The notes under the pieces are model-generated. The model ran no database searches. It was not told the origin of the DNA and was given only the letters and a program-made list of their open reading frames with translations. A program made the position numbers and the translations under genes. From the NCBI GenBank assembly GCA_963727845.1, contig CAVSHI010000001.1, forward strand, positions 62,001-126,000: 64,000 nt of DNA, given 5' to 3'. Every line of letters starts with the position of its first letter. Position 1 is the stretch's first letter. Origin of the DNA: JBEKTW01 sp963727845. Lineage in GTDB: Bacteria; Bacteroidota; Ignavibacteria; UBA10030; SZUA-254. Below are positions 44,817-55,800 of the stretch, piece by piece.

Positions 44817-47552
44817 ATGAAATTCAATCTTCTGCTTCAAATTCCTGCTGTTGGCCTCCTGCTGACGCTGCTGTATGTAACTCCCGCGCTCGCCCAGTGG
44901 TCGACCAACCCAAACACCAACAATGCCATCTGCACCGCGACAGGCAATCAACAGTCCCCTATCATCGTTTCAGACGGCTCGGGCGGCGCCATCATTACAT
45001 GGTACGACTATCGTAGCGGAAACTCGGACATCTACGCTCAACGCGTGAATGCTTCGGGCCTTGTGCAGTGGACCACCAACGGTGCTGCCATTTGCACGGT
45101 GCCAAGCGATCAATATACTCCCACCATTGTTTCAGACGGCTCGGGCGGCGCCATCATTACATGGACAGACTTTCGCCTTGGCAATGCTGACGTCTATGCC
45201 CAACGCGTGGATGCCTCAGGCGATCCACTGTGGTTTGGCGAGGGTGTTCCTATCTGCACGGAGACACATCAGCAACAAAATCTCAACATCGTCTCAGACG
45301 GCTCTCACGGCGCCATTATAACATGGATGGACCCTCGCGGCAGCTACCCGCACATCTATGCCCAACGCGTCGATTCTTCGGGCGTTCCGCGGTGGACAAC
45401 CAACGGTATTGCCATCGACACGGCGACAGGGGGTCAATATTCTCCCATCATCGTTTCAGACGGCTCGGGCGGCGCCATCATTACGTGGAGCGACCTTCGC
45501 AGCGGCAACTCTGACATCTATGCTCAGCGCGTGGATGCTTCCGGTGCTCCCCAGTGGATGACCGACGGTGTTCCCGTCTGCACGGAGGCACACAATCAAC
45601 AGGATCTCACTATCGTTTCAGACGGCTCGGGCGGCGCCATCATTGCATGGGAAGACCAACGCAGCGGTAACTATGACATCTATGCCCAGGGCGTAAGTGC
45701 GTCCGGCACCAGATTGTGGACGACCGACGGTGTTTCCATCTGCACGGCGTCAGGCGATCAAACGTATCCCACTCTCGTTTCAGACGGCTCGGGCGGCGCC
45801 ATCATTACATGGCAAGACCATCGCGGCAGTACCAATGACATCTATGCTCAGCGCATGAATGCTTCCGGCACTGTGCAGTGGACGAGCGACGGCGTTGCCA
45901 TCGACACGGCAACAGGCAATCAGCTAAATCCCATTATCGTTTCAGACGGCTCGGGCGGCGCCATCATTACATGGCAAGACCATCGCGGCAGTGACTACGA
46001 TATCTACGCCCAACGCGTGAATGCTTCCAGCGCTACGCAATGGACGGCGGGCGGTGTTCCCGTCTGCACGGCGGTACACGATCAATTGATTCCCACCATC
46101 GTTTCAGACGGTTCGGGGGGCGCCATCATTACATGGCTAGACACTCGCAGCAGCGACTATGACATCTACGCTCAAAAGGTAGATGTCTACGGCTACTTGG
46201 GAAACATGGCGCCGCAGATAGCCAAAGTGAAAGATGTTATCAATGACCAGGGCGGTAAAGTGACAGTTTCCTGGAGTCCATCATGCCTTGATGTTTATCC
46301 AAACACGACCATCAAATCGTACTACATCTTCCGCGGCGTCAATGAAGTCATGGGGATGAAGAACATCAAAGCTCCGGGAGACTTCTTAAAGGAGATTTCA
46401 AGCGGAAAAGACCCCGGAAGCCTACTGCTAAAAACGCCCCGCTCTGCTCAGGGCGTAGATTCATACTACTGGGAATACATTGACAGCGTGCGAGCGCTCC
46501 GGTTGCCCGGATATTCCTACACAATGCCCACAGTTTCAGATTCCGGTCCACAAGGCACGGCAATGTGTTATGTAATGGTGATGGCGCGAACAAGTGACGA
46601 GCTGACGTACTGGTTCTCAACCGCCGACAGCGGCTACTCGGTTGACAACCTACCGCCGATTACCCCGCAGAACGCCGCGCTTCTCCCGATGGTGAACGGT
46701 TCCATCAACATCCATTGGAATCCCGATAAGACCGACCCGGATGTCGGACATTTCAGCGTCTATCGCTCGACATCGAGCGGTTTCCCGCTGAACAACGGTA
46801 CACGCCTGCAAACCACGGTCGACACGACCGTCACAGACTCTTCAGCCGAGGTCGGCCAGCAGTATTACTACCGGGTAACGGCGGTGGATATCCACGGCAA
46901 CGAAAGCCAGCCCACGGCCGAGCTTCATACGGCGGCGCTGTCGGTCCAGCTTGCGTCGATGACTGCCACAACTCTCGCAACCGGGGTGCAAATAGAATGG
47001 ACAACAGTGAGCGAAACCAACAGTCTGGGCTTCTACGTTGAACGCCGGGTACAAAACACCGGAGCTTATGCCACGGTGAGCAATTTGATCCCCGGTGCAG
47101 GAACAACCTTGCAGCAACACCATTACCAATGGACGGATACGAAGGTAACGGACGGGAACTACAACTATCGGCTGAGACTCGTCGATCTGAGTGGTACCTG
47201 CACATACTCGAACGCCATCGCGGTCACGGTGAGCGGGGTGACGGGAGTTAACGGGTCTTTGCCGACAGAGTTTGCCCTTGAGCAAAACTATCCTAATCCA
47301 TTCAACCCGACAACGGTTATCAGTTATCAGTTGCCGGTTGCCAGTTACGTCACGCTAAAGGTGTACGACATGCTCGGGCAGGAAGTGGCAACACTCGTGA
47401 ATGGAGCCCGAGATGCAGGTTACAAATCCGTGCAGTTCAGCGCGACGAATCTTCCGAGCGGTATTTACACCTACAGACTGACCGCCCGCCCAACAGACGG
47501 CGGGCAAGCGGGGACGTATGTGGAAGTGAAAAAAATGTTGCTCTTGAAGTGA
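44817..47552 (+). CDS. large secreted repeat protein with T9SS sorting domain (paralogue B)
   Basis: The paralogue of 36119-38857. The ATG at 44817 is preferred over one 12 bp earlier because the ATGGAGG-type ribosome site and the signal peptide (MKFNLLLQIPAVGLLLTLLY) align exactly with the paralogue. Eight ~47-residue repeats (core VSDGSGGAIITW) are followed by the fibronectin-like region and T9SS tail (YPNPFNPTT, then an insertion rich in Arg/Pro/Gly before VEVKKMLLLK). A ~130-bp stretch (about 46375-46502) matches the paralogue base for base, indicating recent duplication or gene conversion. Function unknown. Confidence 0.88.
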   Translation: MKFNLLLQIPAVGLLLTLLYVTPALAQWSTNPNTNNAICTATGNQQSPIIVSDGSGGAIITWYDYRSGNSDIYAQRVNASGLVQWTTNGAAICTVPSDQYTPTIVSDGSGGAIITWTDFRLGNADVYAQRVDASGDPLWFGEGVPICTETHQQQNLNIVSDGSHGAIITWMDPRGSYPHIYAQRVDSSGVPRWTTNGIAIDTATGGQYSPIIVSDGSGGAIITWSDLRSGNSDIYAQRVDASGAPQWMTDGVPVCTEAHNQQDLTIVSDGSGGAIIAWEDQRSGNYDIYAQGVSASGTRLWTTDGVSICTASGDQTYPTLVSDGSGGAIITWQDHRGSTNDIYAQRMNASGTVQWTSDGVAIDTATGNQLNPIIVSDGSGGAIITWQDHRGSDYDIYAQRVNASSATQWTAGGVPVCTAVHDQLIPTIVSDGSGGAIITWLDTRSSDYDIYAQKVDVYGYLGNMAPQIAKVKDVINDQGGKVTVSWSPSCLDVYPNTTIKSYYIFRGVNEVMGMKNIKAPGDFLKEISSGKDPGSLLLKTPRSAQGVDSYYWEYIDSVRALRLPGYSYTMPTVSDSGPQGTAMCYVMVMARTSDELTYWFSTADSGYSVDNLPPITPQNAALLPMVNGSINIHWNPDKTDPDVGHFSVYRSTSSGFPLNNGTRLQTTVDTTVTDSSAEVGQQYYYRVTAVDIHGNESQPTAELHTAALSVQLASMTATTLATGVQIEWTTVSETNSLGFYVERRVQNTGAYATVSNLIPGAGTTLQQHHYQWTDTKVTDGNYNYRLRLVDLSGTCTYSNAIAVTVSGVTGVNGSLPTEFALEQNYPNPFNPTTVISYQLPVASYVTLKVYDMLGQEVATLVNGARDAGYKSVQFSATNLPSGIYTYRLTARPTDGGQAGTYVEVKKMLLLK

Positions 47553-47990
47553 TACTCCCAGCTTCATCGTCAAATCTGAACCGTGATTTATAGGATTAAA
47601 GGATTACCATGATTAAATCAATCGAGGTAATCCTGTGAATCAAGCAAATCGTGGTTCAGACGGCAAAGAAAAATCTGAACCATGATTTATAGGATTGGAG
47701 GATTACCATGATAAAATCAATCGAGGTAATCATGTGAATCGAGCGAATCGTGGTTCAGACAGCGCTGGCGTTCCTGAAGCGCCTTGCCTGTAGATCCGGT
47801 CGCTGACCGGACACGGAGCCACCGGTCGGGTCGGGAGCGAATTTATCCGCCGATCTTCATGGCGGAGCTCCCTCCCAGCGGGGTCTATGAAGCTGGGAGG
47901 GAGTTCCTACTCCCGACCCATCATCGTTGCAGGAGGCGATCCCGGAGTTGATTTTCTCTCCGACAAAAGCTACCTTAATCCCCGACAACC
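47553..47990. repeat. intergenic region with tandem palindromic 87-bp units
   Basis: Two direct copies at 47575-47661 and 47674-47760, each an imperfect inverted repeat starting TCTGAACC and ending GTGGTTCAGAC; a partial relative lies at about 39111-39182. From about 47789 a dispersed repeat related to 43727-43840 follows, with arms CTCCCTCCCAGC/GCTGGGAGGGAG. The last 65 bp lead into the next gene. No CDS seen. Confidence 0.75.
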
Positions 47991-48548
47991 ATGAAGGAAC
48001 AATCTTCCATGAAAGTAACACTTGAAGAAAACATCCGTATTGATACTGTCCGAACTGTGGCAGAACACATGCTTGTCGCCGCCCGAACTGCTCCCAAAGC
48101 AAGAGGGATCGACAATTTATCAATCGCAATGGTGGACAAAGAGGGAATTAAGAAACTTTCCGACAAGCTGAAGGAAATGGCCGGTCGTGCGGAAACGATG
48201 GCGCATCTCATGCGCGACGCGAACAATATCCTTGCGGCAGACCAGCTCGTGCTGATTGGAACGAGAGTGAAAAGCATCGGTCTCCGATCCTGCAATATGT
48301 GCGGGTTTCGAAATTGTGACGAGAAAGACAAACATCCGGAAGTTCCATGCGTCTTTAACCCCGGGGATCTGGGAATCGCCATCGGTTCGGCGGTGAGCGT
48401 TGCAATCGATGCGAGAGTTGACAATAGGATCATGTACAGTGTCGGACAGGCGGCGCTGGAAATGAAACTGCTGGGAGAAGATGTGAGGATCGCATTCGGC
48501 ATCCCGTTGAGTGTGAGTGCGAAGAATCCCTTTTTCGACAGAAAGTGA
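47991..48548 (+). CDS. DUF2148 (ferredoxin-like) domain protein
   Basis: A 185-residue protein of the DUF2148 family, small proteins with a cysteine cluster thought to bind [4Fe-4S]. Cysteines occur in SCNMCGFRNCDEKDKHPEVPC (quoted in part), consistent with one iron-sulfur site. The N-terminal RTAPKARGIDNLSIAMV and C-terminal IAFGIPLSVSAKNPFFDRK parts match the family layout (from memory). An in-frame second ATG seven codons in (MKVTLEEN) is an equally possible start. Physiological role unknown; a link to the redox functions of the hydrogenase operon is not demonstrated. Confidence 0.8.
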   Translation: MKEQSSMKVTLEENIRIDTVRTVAEHMLVAARTAPKARGIDNLSIAMVDKEGIKKLSDKLKEMAGRAETMAHLMRDANNILAADQLVLIGTRVKSIGLRSCNMCGFRNCDEKDKHPEVPCVFNPGDLGIAIGSAVSVAIDARVDNRIMYSVGQAALEMKLLGEDVRIAFGIPLSVSAKNPFFDRK

Positions 48549-48610
48549 AGGAAGTGATGTGAAGGGCAATCGAAACCCGGGTCATTGGTTTAATATTTAG
48601 AGGCAACACA

Positions 48611-49018
48611 ATGGGGCAGATCAGAACATTAATTACCATCGTATCCTTACTCCTTGTCGGCGCCGGACTGTTCTTCGGAATCCGGATGCTGATGTTTGTT
48701 CACTCGGCTGAACATGCCAGTGGAACCGTAACCTCTGTCGGCCGACTTTCAGAGCCGGGGAGTGGGTTTCCCGCCTTGATCTCTTTTCACGACAGAAGCG
48801 GGTATCCGTACGAATTCAAAATATATACGCGATTCCGGTTGCCCGGAACAACTTTCACGGAGGGCGAGGCAGTCGATGTGCTCTACGATGCCAAAGACCC
48901 GAAGGGCTCGGCGGAGGTGAACAACATCATCAGGTTATGGGCCAGGCCGGCGATCTGCCTCCTGGTAGGTCTTTTGTTCTTGATGCTGCGCATGCGCCTG
49001 CCGGCCGGCGTCATATAA
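48611..49018 (+). CDS. DUF3592-type membrane protein
   Basis: A 135-residue protein with N- and C-terminal transmembrane helices (about 9-29 and 108-128) flanking an exposed beta domain with GTVTSVGR, ISFHDRSGYPYEF and the AVDVLYDAKDPK motif typical of DUF3592. Role unknown. Its C-terminal helix is rich in Leu and Arg/Met. Confidence 0.75.
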   Translation: MGQIRTLITIVSLLLVGAGLFFGIRMLMFVHSAEHASGTVTSVGRLSEPGSGFPALISFHDRSGYPYEFKIYTRFRLPGTTFTEGEAVDVLYDAKDPKGSAEVNNIIRLWARPAICLLVGLLFLMLRMRLPAGVI

Positions 49019-49054
49019 TGAAAAGATCTTCTATACAGTAGGAGGTTGACCTTC

Positions 49055-49315
49055 TTGGATCGGGAAACCGGGACACACGATGGGAAAGGGAAAACCGTAC
49101 GCGTATCGCTCGACACGAAAGGCAGAAAGGGGAAAACCGTAACCCTGATCTCCGGTCTACGGCATAATCCCGCAACCATGGAAGGCATTGCGCGAATACT
49201 GAAACAGTATTGCGGTGCGGGCGGTACGGTGAAAGAGGGAAATATTGAAATCCAGGGAGACCAGCGCGTCAAGGTGGCCGAAAAACTCCGCGGATTGCGG
49301 TATGTTGTCAAGTGA
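49055..49315 (+). CDS. SUI1/YciH-family translation initiation-like factor
   Basis: An 87-residue protein with the eIF1/SUI1 fold. The characteristic region is KGKTVTLISGL, then GIARILKQYCGAGGTVKEG and EIQGDQRVKVAEKLRG. A GGAGG site lies nine bases before a TTG at 49055, which fits initiation better than the TTG directly abutting it at 49046; no ATG is available. YciH-type proteins are thought to act on the ribosome in initiation fidelity or stress. It precedes the EamA gene by 11 bp. Confidence 0.85.
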   Translation: MDRETGTHDGKGKTVRVSLDTKGRKGKTVTLISGLRHNPATMEGIARILKQYCGAGGTVKEGNIEIQGDQRVKVAEKLRGLRYVVK

Positions 49316-49326
49316 GCGCATCCTGA

Positions 49327-50217
49327 ATGTCCTTTCTCGGTGAGTTCAGTGCGCTGCTCACTGCCTGCTTCTGGTCCGGAAGCTCGATGGCGTTCGCGTC
49401 TGCCGCCAGACGCGCGGGTGCGTTCCAGGTCAACGTCACGCGGCTGATCCTGGCGGCCGGGTATCTCGTTCTTCTGATCGGCGTGATGCGGTTCGACCTT
49501 ACGATGTCTGCCACGCAAGTCATCAGCCTTTCTGCCAGCGGCATCATCGGACTTTCCCTTGGCGATACCTTCCTGTTCAAAGCCTACGAGCGGGTCGGCG
49601 CGCGCATTACGATGCTCTTCATGTCCATGGCTCCCGCCATCGCGGCGGGACTCGCTTTCTGGTTGTTGGATGAAGGAATCTCCACAACCGGCGTTTTCGG
49701 AATGCTCATCACGTTGATTGGAATCAGTATCGTCGTATTTGAGCCGGGACTGAATGCATCCCCGGGAGTCTCGCTTACCGCCGCCGGGATCGTGTATGCT
49801 CTTTTGGCGGCATTCGGCCAGGGTGCCGGGCTGGTCGTGGCGAAAATGGCTTTCCGTGAATCTGCGCTCAATGGATTTGTCGCAACGGCGGTTCGAATTC
49901 TGGCTTCGCTGGTCGTTCTTCTTCCTTTTGCGCTGTTGACCAAGCGGTACAGTCATCCGTACACGACCTTCTCGAGCGATCGGAAAGCTTTTCTCCTGAC
50001 GGTGATCGGTTCCGTACTTGGACCCTTTCTCGGGATAACATCCAGTCTTATTGCCATTCAACACACCAGTGTCGGTGTCGCAGCTACGCTTATGGCGACC
50101 GTCCCCATTCTCATGCTGCCGCTGGTCAGAATCATCTATAAGGAAAAGCTGACGCGGCGGGCTATCACGGGGGCATTCATAGCGGTCGCCGGGGTTGCGG
50201 TATTGTTCCTGAGATAA
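49327..50217 (+). CDS. EamA/DMT-family transporter
   Basis: A 296-residue integral membrane protein with ten predicted helices in two EamA repeats: N-terminal half with SLGDTFLFKAYERVGARITM and C-terminal half with GPFLGITSSLIAIQHTSVGVAATLMATVPI (quoted in part) and final IAVAGVAVLFL. Drug/metabolite transporter family members export metabolites or amino acids; the substrate cannot be predicted here. Probably co-transcribed with the SUI1 gene upstream. Confidence 0.9.
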   Translation: MSFLGEFSALLTACFWSGSSMAFASAARRAGAFQVNVTRLILAAGYLVLLIGVMRFDLTMSATQVISLSASGIIGLSLGDTFLFKAYERVGARITMLFMSMAPAIAAGLAFWLLDEGISTTGVFGMLITLIGISIVVFEPGLNASPGVSLTAAGIVYALLAAFGQGAGLVVAKMAFRESALNGFVATAVRILASLVVLLPFALLTKRYSHPYTTFSSDRKAFLLTVIGSVLGPFLGITSSLIAIQHTSVGVAATLMATVPILMLPLVRIIYKEKLTRRAITGAFIAVAGVAVLFLR

Positions 50218-50447
50218 TGTTGCAATGGTCCGGGTAATGGCCGATTGCGTGTCTTTGTGCCTTTGTGGTTTGAAGTATTATCTCATTATCAGCCGGAGGC
50301 CGGAAGATGGGGTGGCACCGCACTCACGATTGAAATTGCTACACCATCCAGGTTTGCATATCTTGCAATCCTCGCAAATTCTTCCTACAATGTATGCCAC
50401 AATTGACAACCAACCAAAAGAATTGAATCACAATTTAAATATGGCCT

Positions 50448-52490
50448 ATGAAAAACCACATTCTCTTCCTCTTTGTTGTACTGCCCCTGGCAGCCGCGCT
50501 CATATCAAGCTGTCGTAATGCACCCATGAACGAAGATATTCTTCAAAAAAACCTTGATACGACTGTCAGTCCCGGAAAGGACTTCTTCAAGTACGCCAAC
50601 GGGACATGGCTGAAACAAAATCCGATCCCCGCATCGGAAAGCCACTGGGGAATAGGCAACCTCGTGCAGGAAGAAACGTACACCCGGCTGAGAGAAATAA
50701 GCCGGAACGCCGCGAAGGACATGAATGCCAAACCCGGGACGGCGCTCCAGAAAATCGGCGACTTCTATTATACGGGAATGGATTCAGCGGGAATCGAGGA
50801 GAATGGAATCCGTCCCCTTCAACCGGAGTTCGACAGGATCAATGCAATAACCGACCTGAAAAGCCTCCTGGACGTTGTGTCGCTTTTCAAGACATACCGG
50901 ATCAGCGTGATGTTCAGTCTTCCCATTTACCAGGACGAAAAGAACAGCGACAAGATGGCTATGCACATCTGGCAGGGAGGACTGGGACTGCCGAACCGGG
51001 ATTACTACTTCAACAAAGACGCGAGAACCGAGAACATCCGGAAGCAGTATATAGCTCATGTGACCCGCATGATGCAGCTGCTCGGGGAGGATTCCGCGAC
51101 GGCCGGCAAACACAGCGCGACAAATATGAAGATCGAGACGGACCTTGCCGCGCAGTCACGCAAACTGGAAGACCTCCGCGATCCATACAAAAACTACAAC
51201 AAGATGGCGGTGAATGCACTGGGAAAACTCACGCCCTCGCTCAACTGGAAGGAATTGCTCGGTAAAGCCGGGATGAAGAACCCCGATACCGTCATCGTTG
51301 GACAACCGGAATTTTTCAAAGAACTGGAGCGCTCCCTGAAAGCCGTCAGCATCGACGACTGGAAAACATACCTGCGCTGGCATCTCGTCCACGCTTTCGC
51401 GGATAAGCTGAGCACCCCATTCGACAACGAACATTTTCGATTCTACGGTCAGGTGCTGGAAGGCAAGAAGACGCAGCGTGAGCGCTGGAAACGGGTTCTC
51501 GATAACGAAGAGAATGCCATGGGCGAGCTGCTGGGACAATTGTACGTTGAAAAGTACTTCTCCGTGGCGACGAAAAAGAGGTATGAAACTCTCGTCAACA
51601 ATATCCTGGAGACGTACAAAGAACGCATTCAACAACTCGACTGGATGTCGCCTGCCACGAAGGAGAAGTCTCTTGCCAAGCTGGCCTCCGTCATGAAGAA
51701 GGTCGGCTATCCCGATAAATGGAAAGACTACTCAGCGCTGAGTATAAGCCGGGATTCCTATGTGATGAACGTCCTGAGGGCGAACGTTTGGTCGTTCAAC
51801 TATGAAATGAATAAACTTGGCAAGCCCGTAGACCGGACAGAATGGGACATGACGCCGCAGACGTACAATGCCTACTACAATCCGAGCAATAACGAGATCG
51901 TGCTCCCGGCGGCAAGTTTCATCATACCGGGCGTCCCCGATTCGCTCGCGGACGACGCGCTCATTTACTCCTATGCCGGCGGATCCACCATCGGACATGA
52001 AATCACGCACGGATTTGACGATGAGGGGAGACAGTATGATGCCCAGGGAAATCTCAGGAACTGGTGGACGAAAGACGATGAGAAGAAGTTCAACGACCGG
52101 GCAGCGGTAATGGTGAAACAATTCAACGACTATGTGGTTCTGGATAGCATGCACATTAATGGCAAGGCGTGTCTCGGCGAAAATATCGCCGACCTTGGCG
52201 GTGTGATCCTGGGATATGAAGCGTTCCAGAAAACTGAACAAGCAAAATCCGGGCAACTGATCGGCGGACTGACCCCCGACCAGCGGTATTTCCTCGGCTA
52301 TGCGCTCTCGTGGCTCGGCCACCAGCGTGATCAGCGGCTTGCCAGGCAGGTCATGACCGATGTGCACTCTCCCGAATTTCTACGGGTGAACGGCCCGCTT
52401 GCCAACGTACCGGAATTTTACAAAGCGTTTAATGTCAAGCCGGGCGATCCGATGTATTTGCCGGAGAATCAGAGGGTCAGGATCTGGTGA
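50448..52490 (+). CDS. M13-family metallopeptidase lipoprotein (PepO/neprilysin-like)
   Basis: A 680-residue zinc peptidase. The N-terminus is a lipoprotein signal (lipobox ISSC at about 18-22), so it is anchored in an envelope membrane. The zinc site is GHEITHGFDDEGRQYD with the third ligand Glu in GENIADLGG. Additional family marks: NAYYNPSNNEIVLPAAS and the C-terminal DQRYFLGYA region and a final W. It should cleave short peptides in the periplasm. An RBS is not obvious. A strong terminator follows at 52700-52725. Confidence 0.93.
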   Translation: MKNHILFLFVVLPLAAALISSCRNAPMNEDILQKNLDTTVSPGKDFFKYANGTWLKQNPIPASESHWGIGNLVQEETYTRLREISRNAAKDMNAKPGTALQKIGDFYYTGMDSAGIEENGIRPLQPEFDRINAITDLKSLLDVVSLFKTYRISVMFSLPIYQDEKNSDKMAMHIWQGGLGLPNRDYYFNKDARTENIRKQYIAHVTRMMQLLGEDSATAGKHSATNMKIETDLAAQSRKLEDLRDPYKNYNKMAVNALGKLTPSLNWKELLGKAGMKNPDTVIVGQPEFFKELERSLKAVSIDDWKTYLRWHLVHAFADKLSTPFDNEHFRFYGQVLEGKKTQRERWKRVLDNEENAMGELLGQLYVEKYFSVATKKRYETLVNNILETYKERIQQLDWMSPATKEKSLAKLASVMKKVGYPDKWKDYSALSISRDSYVMNVLRANVWSFNYEMNKLGKPVDRTEWDMTPQTYNAYYNPSNNEIVLPAASFIIPGVPDSLADDALIYSYAGGSTIGHEITHGFDDEGRQYDAQGNLRNWWTKDDEKKFNDRAAVMVKQFNDYVVLDSMHINGKACLGENIADLGGVILGYEAFQKTEQAKSGQLIGGLTPDQRYFLGYALSWLGHQRDQRLARQVMTDVHSPEFLRVNGPLANVPEFYKAFNVKPGDPMYLPENQRVRIW

Positions 52491-52824
52491 TCCAATTGAT
52501 TGTCATTCTGAACGGAACGAAGTGGAGTGAAGAATCTCACTCCCATTCGAACAGAGAGATGTTTCTCCCGTCGCATGAAAAACTGCGACGGGATCAACAT
52601 GACAAGATAAAAGACTTTTTGGTCAGCTACTAGGGGCGATATCTTGCGTGGAGTTCTGTAGTTTAGAACTGATACGCACCGAAACATGCATTAATAAAGA
52701 ACCCCGGCCATTTCTGACCGGGGTTTGCTATCTATGCTCCGTTCGGCGTCCCCGCCGAAACGTTCAAAGCAGACCAAGCCTTATAGAGAATGGCCGCTGA
52801 GCGGCGCTCCCTGGCGACTGCGTT
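52491..52824. terminator. converging intergenic region with palindromes and terminator
   Basis: Contains a dispersed palindrome (outer arms TTGTCAT at 52500-52506 and ATGACAA at 52599-52605; inner arms CCCGTCGCA/TGCGACGGG at 52567-52592) and a bidirectional terminator (AACCCCGG/CCGGGGTT, 52700-52725, flanked by TAATAAAG on one side and TTTGC on the other) serving the genes at 50448 and 52825, which converge here. Confidence 0.8.
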
Positions 52825-55800
52825 CTATTCCTGCTTCCATTCCGGCATTCTTCCCGGTGTCCACGGTGAACCAGCCCTTTCCATCGCTTTCTCGAGCCCC
52901 GCAAGGTCGACATCCACGAGCGCGTGGAGTTTCTCAAGCTCTTTGCCGAACGACTCGGCGCTCATCGTGTAAGCGTCAATGTCCGTTTGCGTCGGGCGTG
53001 ATGTTGAAGTTCGTCCATCATCAACGCTTCTGCTGATCCGGTCGCCGATGGAAACCGGCGAGTTCTCATTTCGTGAACGCAGCGTATTGTCGCCCTGCAG
53101 ATTGCGGAGGATGGTTGTCAACCGGCTTTCTATTGAAAGTTCCTCGGTGATGAGGTTGTCAACAGGTGCGGCTGTTTCCTGCAACGCGCGTTTAATTGAG
53201 CCAAGCCGGGATTTTACTTCGTTTGCAACCTGAACTGCGCCGTGAAAAGCACGCTGGAGCCGGGCGGCCTTTTGCTGGAATTCAACGAGAGCTTTTCTAT
53301 CCTCTGTTTGCATTGTTGCCTGTCCGGGTACGTACACGGTAAACGTTTGCGGTTCACCAAGTTGCGTGACAATCCCCGAGACCCGTTTGGCAAGGGTGAC
53401 GGTATATTTCCCGGGCATCACCAGCGGACCGCCTTCGGGCGTTTCATCGCTTCCGGGGGGCGGGGCTGAAGAAAGCGTCGGTAACGGGTACCGGAGATCC
53501 CATGTCGTTCGGTGCACGCCTTTTGAGCTCGAGCCTGCGAGCCTGCGGACAACTTTTCCCTCACTGTCGGTAATCGTTAGAATGACCGACGGCGTTTCTT
53601 CTTCATCTTCCGCCCGCAGTTCCTCCGCTGTAGGATATCGAACGGGCTGCTTTTTCTTCTCGGCTTCTTTTTCAGCGTCCCGGCGGATTTCCCTCCTGGT
53701 TTTCAGAGCGTCCTTCAAATAGTACGTCACCGTGGCGCCGAAGGAAGGATTGGGTGCGGTGAAGAACGATTCGCCCTGGTCTGCTTTTCCGGATCCGCCA
53801 AGCGGCTGGGCAAGGATAAACATCGGTGCATCCTTGACCGGGAATGTCAGCGCGTCACCGGCGAGCAATTCGGGTCTGAGTGATCGCAGTGGAGTATAAT
53901 CGTCTAGGACATAAAATCCTCTGCCAAATGTTGCCGCGACAAGGTCGTTTTCTCTCTTCTGAATTGCAAGGTCGCGTACGGCGATCGTAGGCAGTCCGCC
54001 TTTGAGCTGGATCCACTTCGTTCCGCCGTCGACCGTGAAGAAGAGTCCGAATTCAGTACCCGCAAATAGCAGATTCCGGTTCACATGATCCTCGGCGATC
54101 GCGAGCACAGGTCCGTTGGGAGGAAGGTTCCCCGCGACCGATTCCCAGGATTTGCCGGCGTCGGTGCTTCTCAAGACGTATGGAGCGAAATCGCTGTTCT
54201 TGTGGTTATCGAAGGCCGCGTACACTGTATTCACATCAAGCTGCGATGCCAGGAGACGGCTCACGTAGGTACGCTCGGGAACGCCGGGAAATTTCTCGAT
54301 CTTGGTCCAGGTTAAACCGCCATCCTGTGTGACATGAATCAGGCCGTCATCCGTCCCGACGTAGATCAGTCCTTCTTTCATCGGAGATTCAAAGAGCGCG
54401 GTGCAGTTTCCGTACAACGAGGTCGACGCATTTTTTGCCACCGCTTCCGCTCCCCACACTTTTCCCATTACCGGGAGAGCATTCCGGTCGATCTGGCGGC
54501 TGAGGTCGTCACTGATAGCCTTCCATGTGTCTCCACGGTCGTCGCTGCGAAACAGCTTGTTTGCCGCATAATACAATCGTGTGTGACTGTGCGGGCTGAC
54601 AATCAACGGCGAATCCCAATTCCACCGCAAACCCATCGCACCTTGTTCCGGCAGCGGCTGAATGCCCAGCTCTTCTCCTGTGCGGCGGTCATAACGCACG
54701 AGCCCGCCGTACTGGCTTTCACTATAGACGATATTCGGATCCTCGGGGTCGACACGCGACTGGAATCCGTCGCCGCCGGTCGTGACAAACCAGTCAGCGT
54801 TTGTAATTCCCGATGCGTTGCGGGTCCGGGAGGGTCCCCCAACGGAGGCATTGTCCTGGGTGCCACCGTAGACAAAGTAAAAGGGGGTTGAATTGTCGAC
54901 GCACACGTCATAGAATTGAGTGACGGGAAGATTTGCTTTGAATGCCCATGACTGTGCGCGGTCGAAACTTTCGTACAATCCTCCATCGCATCCGACCAGG
55001 TAATGGCTGGTATTGGCCGGATCAATCCACATGGCGTGATTGTCGACGTGTTTCGATTTCTCACCCAGTCGTGAGAAGGTTTTTCCGCCGTCGTCGGTCA
55101 CCATGATAAGCATATCCATCAGATAAACGCGGTCGACGTTCCTGGGGTCCGGCACGATCGTTCCGTAGTACATGGGCGCGCTTGCGACGAAGTCGTTTCG
55201 CTTTTCCCAGCTTGCTCCATAATCAAGGCTACGGAAGAAACCTCCGTTCTTCGAAGCCGCTTCGATTGTCGCGTACACGACCCGGGAGTCGACGGGCGAT
55301 ATTGCCAGCCCGATTCGACCGACATCATCGGAGGGCAAGCCATTTTTCAGCTTCGACCATGTTGCTCCCGCGTCGGTGGATTTGTAAATGGCCGATTCGG
55401 GACCTCCATCGATCAGTGTCCACACGTGCCGCCGGCGCTGATACGATGCGGCATAGAGGACATCAGGATTCTTCGGATCGAAGACGATATCGGTGACGCC
55501 CGTGTTCTCACTGATGAAGAGAACATTTTTCCACGACGTCCCGCCGTCCGTGCTCTTGAACAATCCGCGCTCGCCGCCCGGTCCCCAGAGCGGTCCTTGA
55601 GAAGCGACGTAGACGATGTTACTGTTCCGCGGGTCGACGAGAACGCGGGCAATGTGCTCGGATTTCTTGAGACCCATATTTTTCCAGGATTTTCCCCCGT
55701 CATCCGAACGATACACGCCATCGCCATAGCCGACGCTGCGCTGGCTGTGGTTCTCTCCCGTTCCTACCCAGACGACCATGGGATTGTTTGGGTCGATACT

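Noticed and set aside
36119..47552. Repeated DNA in T9SS genes as CRISPR or tandem satellite
   Set aside because: Repeats are in frame, about 140 bp apart, and encode repeated protein units.
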